Below, piece by piece: positions 62,317 to 64,000 of a stretch of 64,000 nt of DNA. The stretch lies in the NCBI GenBank assembly GCA_017619655.1, contig JAFZRV010000001.1:1-64000 (forward strand), read 5' to 3'. Each line of letters starts with the position of its first letter. Positions within the stretch are counted from its first letter, which is position 1. The translations under genes were made by a program, and so were the position numbers. The notes beneath the pieces are model-generated. The model worked only from the letters and a program-made list of their open reading frames with translations, did not search any database and was not told the DNA's origin. This stretch comes from Bacteroidales bacterium. GTDB lineage: Bacteria > Bacteroidota > Bacteroidia > Bacteroidales > UBA932.

Positions 62317-63546
62317 ATGAAAGCCGAATCGTTTTTCACTAAACTTCTCCTTTTTCTGGCTTGGGGTTTTTTGACGCTCCTTGTCACCGGCTGTTACGAC
62401 GATACGGATCTCCGGGCCCGGCTCGATGAGCATGAAGCGCGCTTGCAGGCGCTGGAGAAGTTGTGTTCCGAAATGAATACCAATATCGCCTCCCTGCAGC
62501 AGATCATGGCGGCGCTCCAGAACAACGACTTCGTTACGGATGTGGTCCCCATCAGCGAGAACGGCAAGGAGATCGGCTATACCATCACTTTTTCGAAGAG
62601 CGGCGCGGTGACCATCTACCACGGCAAGGACGGTAAGGATGGCGCCAACGGCAAAGACGGGAAGAACGGCGTGGACGGCAAGGACGGCGCCGACGGCAGT
62701 ACGCCGGTGGTGGGCCTGAAACAGGATACGGACGGCATCTGGTACTGGACGCTGAATGGCGCCTGGCTGCTGGACGACCGGGGCGCCAAGGTCAAGGCGC
62801 TCGGCGTCGACGGAAAAGACGGTGCCGACGGCAAGGACGGGAAAGATGGCGCCAACGGCAAGGATGGGAAGGACGGCGCCAACGGCAAAGACGGCCAGGA
62901 TGGCAAGGACGGCAAGGACGGTGCCGCCGGTCAGGATGGCAAGGATGGCCGCGACGGCAAGGACGGCAAAGACGGCGTGACGCCGCTGTTGAAGATCGAA
63001 GTCGGCGACTGGTACATCAGCTACAACAATGGCTCGACCTGGGCATATGTGGGCCGCGCGGACGGTGCCAACGGCCGGAACGGGTCGAACGGCAGTGACG
63101 GCGCCGCCGGTGCACCCGGTTCTTCTTTCTTCAAGAGCGTGACGGACAAAGGCGACTATATCCTGCTGGTCCTGTCGGACAACACGGAAATCAAATGCCC
63201 GAAGCAACCGGCAACGCCGCTCTCGGTGAAATTCCTTCGGAAAGTGGGCACCCAGACCGTTGAGATAAAGTCGATGGATACGCTGAAGGTGACGATCAAT
63301 TCGGAGGAGCTGATCAATTACCAGATCACCTCGTCGTACACCTACTTCCATGTGGACGCCCTCGGTACGAGCGACATCTCCGTCATCACCAAGCCCCAGG
63401 GAAATAATGAAGGCCTCATCACCATCAAGATCGGTGATAAGAAGGTGGACGCATACACCCATGTCACCATACTGGTCACCGACGAAATGGAGTCGCATCT
63501 GAGCACCTTTTTCTTTAAGGATATAACTCCTTCCACCTCCGACTAA
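62317..63546 (+). CDS. Collagen-like lipoprotein with PL29-type (DUF4988) N-terminus
   Basis: The 409-residue lipoprotein (VTGC, Cys26) has a short coiled coil (LRARLDEHEARLQALEKLCS), a conserved domain of the DUF4988 type (NNDFVTDVVPISENGKEIGY), and two Gly-X-Y blocks. Block 1 (about 108-128) is GKDG/ANG; block 2 (about 165-225) is mostly GKDG repeats. A Trp/Tyr-containing module separates them (WYWTLNGAWLLDDRG). A beta-sandwich C-terminus follows. It probably forms a trimeric collagen-like stalk on the surface. A paralogue follows in tandem. Confidence 0.88.
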   Translation: MKAESFFTKLLLFLAWGFLTLLVTGCYDDTDLRARLDEHEARLQALEKLCSEMNTNIASLQQIMAALQNNDFVTDVVPISENGKEIGYTITFSKSGAVTIYHGKDGKDGANGKDGKNGVDGKDGADGSTPVVGLKQDTDGIWYWTLNGAWLLDDRGAKVKALGVDGKDGADGKDGKDGANGKDGKDGANGKDGQDGKDGKDGAAGQDGKDGRDGKDGKDGVTPLLKIEVGDWYISYNNGSTWAYVGRADGANGRNGSNGSDGAAGAPGSSFFKSVTDKGDYILLVLSDNTEIKCPKQPATPLSVKFLRKVGTQTVEIKSMDTLKVTINSEELINYQITSSYTYFHVDALGTSDISVITKPQGNNEGLITIKIGDKKVDAYTHVTILVTDEMESHLSTFFFKDITPSTSD

Positions 63547-63561
63547 TAGAAATAAGCTTCC

Positions 63562-64000
63562 ATGAAAAAGATAATGTCAAGCAAGATACTGATGCGGACG
63601 GCCGTTGCGGTCGCCCTGCTCTTCGTGTCGGGTTGTTACGACGATACGGAGGTCCTCGAACAGCTCGAAAGCCAGGAGGCCCGCCTGCTGGCCCTGGAAA
63701 GGCAATGCACGGAGATGAACACCAACATCGTCTCGTTGCAGCAGATCGTGGCTGCCCTGCAGGACAACGACTTTGTGACGAATGTCGCTCCGATCACGGA
63801 AGGCGGCAAGATAATCGGCTACACCCTCACCTTTTCGAAGAGCGGTGCGGTGACTATCTACCACGGCCAGGACGGTAAGGACGGGGTCGACGGAAAAGAC
63901 GGCGCCGACGGGAAAGACGGCCAGGACGGCGCGGACGGCAGCACCCCGGTGGTGGGCCTCAGGCAGGATACGGACGGAGCCTGGTACTGGACGCTGAACG
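63562..64000 (+). CDS. Collagen-like lipoprotein, second copy (partial, runs off window)
   Basis: Starts MKKIMSSKILMRTAV at 63562 with lipobox FVSGC. It follows its neighbour closely: the YDDTE region, a coiled coil, NNDFVTNVAPITEGGKIIGY-like domain (here DNDFVTN), GQDGKDGVDGKDGADG, then TPVVGLRQDTDGAWYWTLN. The open frame reaches the window edge, so the length is unknown. It is evidently a tandem duplicate, 15 bases after the first copy's stop. Confidence 0.9.
   Translation, partial: MKKIMSSKILMRTAVAVALLFVSGCYDDTEVLEQLESQEARLLALERQCTEMNTNIVSLQQIVAALQDNDFVTNVAPITEGGKIIGYTLTFSKSGAVTIYHGQDGKDGVDGKDGADGKDGQDGADGSTPVVGLRQDTDGAWYWTLN

Overview
The window looks like a chromosomal stretch from a GC-rich member of the Bacteroidales. 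The evidence is a SusC/SusD pair, a TonB-dependent receptor-like protein, the gliding lipoprotein GldH next to RicT and HolB, many '-AQ' signal peptides, and repeated matches to the Bacteroidota promoter pattern (TTTG near -33, TAnnTTTG near -7). A gut or rumen anaerobe of the Rikenellaceae/RC9/Cryptobacteroides type would fit, but this is inferred from gene content and base composition only.

Layout. 0-3.2 kb is a conspicuously AT-rich island: a terminator, one outer-membrane beta-barrel receptor, the C-terminal scrap of a tyrosine recombinase, a 10-bp repeat cluster and a short MerR regulator with its own 19-bp-spacer promoter. 3.3-5.4 kb holds an acetyltransferase, a small membrane protein and an alpha/beta hydrolase. 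5.5-11.6 kb is an export operon (TolC, HlyD, two ABC-2 permeases, no ATPase) divergent from an AraC regulator. 11.6-15.1 kb carries an M28 peptidase and an ACP/acyltransferase pair. 15.2-21.0 kb is an RND efflux operon (TolC, adaptor, pump, PII-like protein). 21-38.9 kb is mostly housekeeping: trxA, prenyl synthase, trmB-gldH-ricT-holB, hemW, a lone sdhC-like gene, pyrH-frr, an alanine symporter, a TPR protein and a U32 peptidase. Two of these genes (hemW and the U32 peptidase) contain the same palindromic element in frame.

38.93-39.98 kb has no credible gene except tRNA-Asn and is the most unusual part of the window. It holds an 18-unit array of a 10-bp core (GGGGTAGGTC) at 22-bp, or alternating 22/30-bp, spacing. 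The array is split into two blocks of opposite orientation around a hairpin and bracketed by inverted copies of the tRNA-Asn anticodon arm. An 11-bp and a 12-bp periodic array follow. Shorter or degenerate arrays also occur at 2.7, 35.5 and 62.2 kb, so phased short-core arrays seem to be a habit of this genome.

40-52.1 kb is a polysaccharide-utilisation-type locus: histidine phosphatase and XylR-like regulator on one strand, then ROK kinase, GH2 enzyme, alkaline phosphatase, SusC and SusD on the other, with a clear candidate operator between them. 52.2-58.9 kb has tRNA-Leu, a beta-helix protein, an HU-like membrane protein, dnaG and metG. 58.9-62.1 kb is a tightly coupled four-gene operon (HPr-kinase-like, S26 peptidase, PqqD-like, ABC exporter) that resembles peptide-maturation machinery without a visible precursor. 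The window ends in two tandem collagen-like lipoprotein genes, the second cut by the window edge.
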